Shown one piece after another: positions 5,040 through 5,990 of a stretch of 5,990 bases of DNA; positions within the stretch are counted from its first letter, which is position 1; each line of letters begins with the position of its first letter. A program made the translations under genes and the position numbers. The notes below the pieces were generated by a model. It did not search any database. It was not told where the DNA came from and was given only the letters and a program-made list of their open reading frames with translations. Source of the DNA: an uncultured Methylobacter sp. (GTDB taxonomy: Bacteria; Pseudomonadota; Gammaproteobacteria; Methylococcales; Methylomonadaceae); NCBI GenBank assembly GCA_903831545.1, contig CAIKYI010000231.1:1-5990 (forward strand). Reading direction: 5' to 3'.

Positions 5040-5990
5040 CTAGATTGCGCAGGTAGTTTTTTCACATTGAGAGGCCAGCGACTCAAGATATTGCAGCACA
5101 AGAGTGCTTGCCTGTTCCATCTTGCACAGATGTGTGATCGCCTCGGCAAAATCGCTGGCGTAATAGCATTCCACAGCCAGCCGACCGTGTGCGTGCACAT
5201 CCTTATGAGGAGTCTCTATCGAATTATAGGCAGCCATTTTTGAAAAACACTCCCGGCCGTCCCCTTCGTAATACCATTTCCCAAGCCGGCAACCGGTATG
5301 ACTCGCAAAATCAGCGCTACCCTTTTCCGAAACGCCCATCAATACCTTGTTGACCTCTCTTTTGTAGATCAGGTGATCCAGTTTGGCTAGTTCGACAAAT
5401 GTTCTTAATGCCGAGCCGCGTATCGTCTGACGAGCCTGTTCCGAAATCGACTGCATGCCCTGCATCTTCGAATGGGCAAACGTGGCATCGGATTCGTATT
5501 TGGCCGACTGCTCCGGGCTCACCTCCGTGCTCAGTTTGGCATTCACCGCCTCATTCTGAATGGAATTAACCAGCGTCGATATCTCAGTGGTAGCCGACGT
5601 GGTGCGCTCTGCCAGTTTGCGCACTTCATCGGCGACAACCGCAAAGCCGCGTCCCTGCTCGCCGGCACGGGCCGCTTCAATCGCCGCATTGAGTGCCAAA
5701 AGATTGGTCTGACCCGCAATTTCCTTGATCAGATTGACGATACCGCCGATCTGCATGGCCTGCTGATTGAGCACATCAACGGTTCCTGCCACAGCCAGAC
5801 TCTTGCTGGTCATTTCCTGCACATTGGACACCAACATATTCAGGGACGAGGTATTTTCGCTAGTAGTGACCAGCGCATTGTCTGCGGCAAGGGCTTCGCG
5901 TTTCATCGAGGACGCCAGCAGTACCATCGACTTTTGCAAATCCATCATGGACTGACTGAAAGTCACTTCGTTAGCAAACAAACCCAAGTG
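5040..5990 (-). CDS. Methyl-accepting chemotaxis protein with C-terminal CZB zinc-binding domain (5' end outside window)
   Basis: C-terminal part of a chemoreceptor; the frame is open to the window edge, with about 316 residues seen. Counting from the TTG codon at 5987, the signalling hairpin tip is [20 protein letters not shown] (89-108) and then [20 protein letters not shown] (109-128), the invariant region that contacts CheA and CheW. After a short coiled linker comes a CZB domain with its expected ligands: H205 (LDHLIYK), C233 in [13 protein letters not shown], and H261 plus H265 (PHKDVHAH). This His3-Cys zinc site is known from TlpD and DgcZ, where it senses zinc or hypochlorite. No transmembrane segment is visible in the part shown, so a soluble cytoplasmic receptor is possible, but the missing N-terminus could change that. 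The sensory domain lies outside the window. The methyl-accepting signature is certain; the ligand is not known. Confidence 0.93.
   Translation of the reverse strand, partial: HLGLFANEVTFSQSMMDLQKSMVLLASSMKREALAADNALVTTSENTSSLNMLVSNVQEMTSKSLAVAGTVDVLNQQAMQIGGIVNLIKEIAGQTNLLALNAAIEAARAGEQGRGFAVVADEVRKLAERTTSATTEISTLVNSIQNEAVNAKLSTEVSPEQSAKYESDATFAHSKMQGMQSISEQARQTIRGSALRTFVELAKLDHLIYKREVNKVLMGVSEKGSADFASHTGCRLGKWYYEGDGRECFSKMAAYNSIETPHKDVHAHGRLAVECYYASDFAEAITHLCKMEQASTLVLQYLESLASQCEKTTCAI

Noticed and set aside
5012..5200. 62-codon minus-strand ORF inside the chemoreceptor
   Set aside because: It is a shifted frame of the CZB-domain coding region, with no ribosome site or domain of its own.
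1..5990. CRISPR array, tRNA, rRNA or complete insertion sequence
   Set aside because: No regularly spaced repeats, no tRNA-like cloverleaf or rRNA segment, and no transposase reading frame were seen on either strand.

Overview
The window reads as a proteobacterial chromosome segment, probably beta- or gammaproteobacterial. This rests on a YadH-type ABC-2 permease, a YfgD/ArsC-type reductase and a CZB-domain chemoreceptor, and no species can be named from it. The core is interrupted by a laterally acquired, C-protein-controlled restriction-modification (R-M) cassette. The flanks are GC-rich (40 of 60 bases G+C at 5641-5700), while the cassette at about 1000-4320 is AT-rich (20 of 60 at 2641-2700).

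Layout: 1-590 is the 3' part of an ABC-2 permease gene (+). 591-1124 has no intact gene. It holds a short minus-strand ORF whose first residues resemble the start of a Pre/Mob plasmid recombination enzyme, plus several dyads. 1125-1153 is a tandem operator. 1196-1441 is a small XRE-family regulator of the controller (C) protein type. 1446-2597 is a putative PD-(D/E)xK restriction endonuclease, starting 4 bases after the regulator stops. A dyad lies at 2606-2634, and 2637-4229 (-) is a Zn-ribbon DNA methyltransferase convergent with the endonuclease. Its likely promoter contains a single copy of the same operator (4310-4323). 4357-4503 (+) is the C-terminal half of an HI1420-family antitoxin gene. 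It is followed on the minus strand by a possible small ORF, an arsenate-reductase-family gene (4647-4997), and the 3' part of a chemoreceptor gene that runs off the window.

Proposed circuit (inference): the C protein binds the tandem sites upstream of its own gene, controlling itself and the co-transcribed nuclease. It also binds the single site over the -10 of the methylase promoter, repressing it. The convergent C-R / M layout and the 2+1 operator arrangement are those known for Esp1396I-type systems, but the operator sequence is different (GGGxxTTATATCCC-like) and the nuclease is one I cannot assign to a named family. The R-M cassette is the most notable item here. Remnants of a Mob-like gene and an antitoxin gene on its two sides suggest that the locus has taken up mobile DNA repeatedly.
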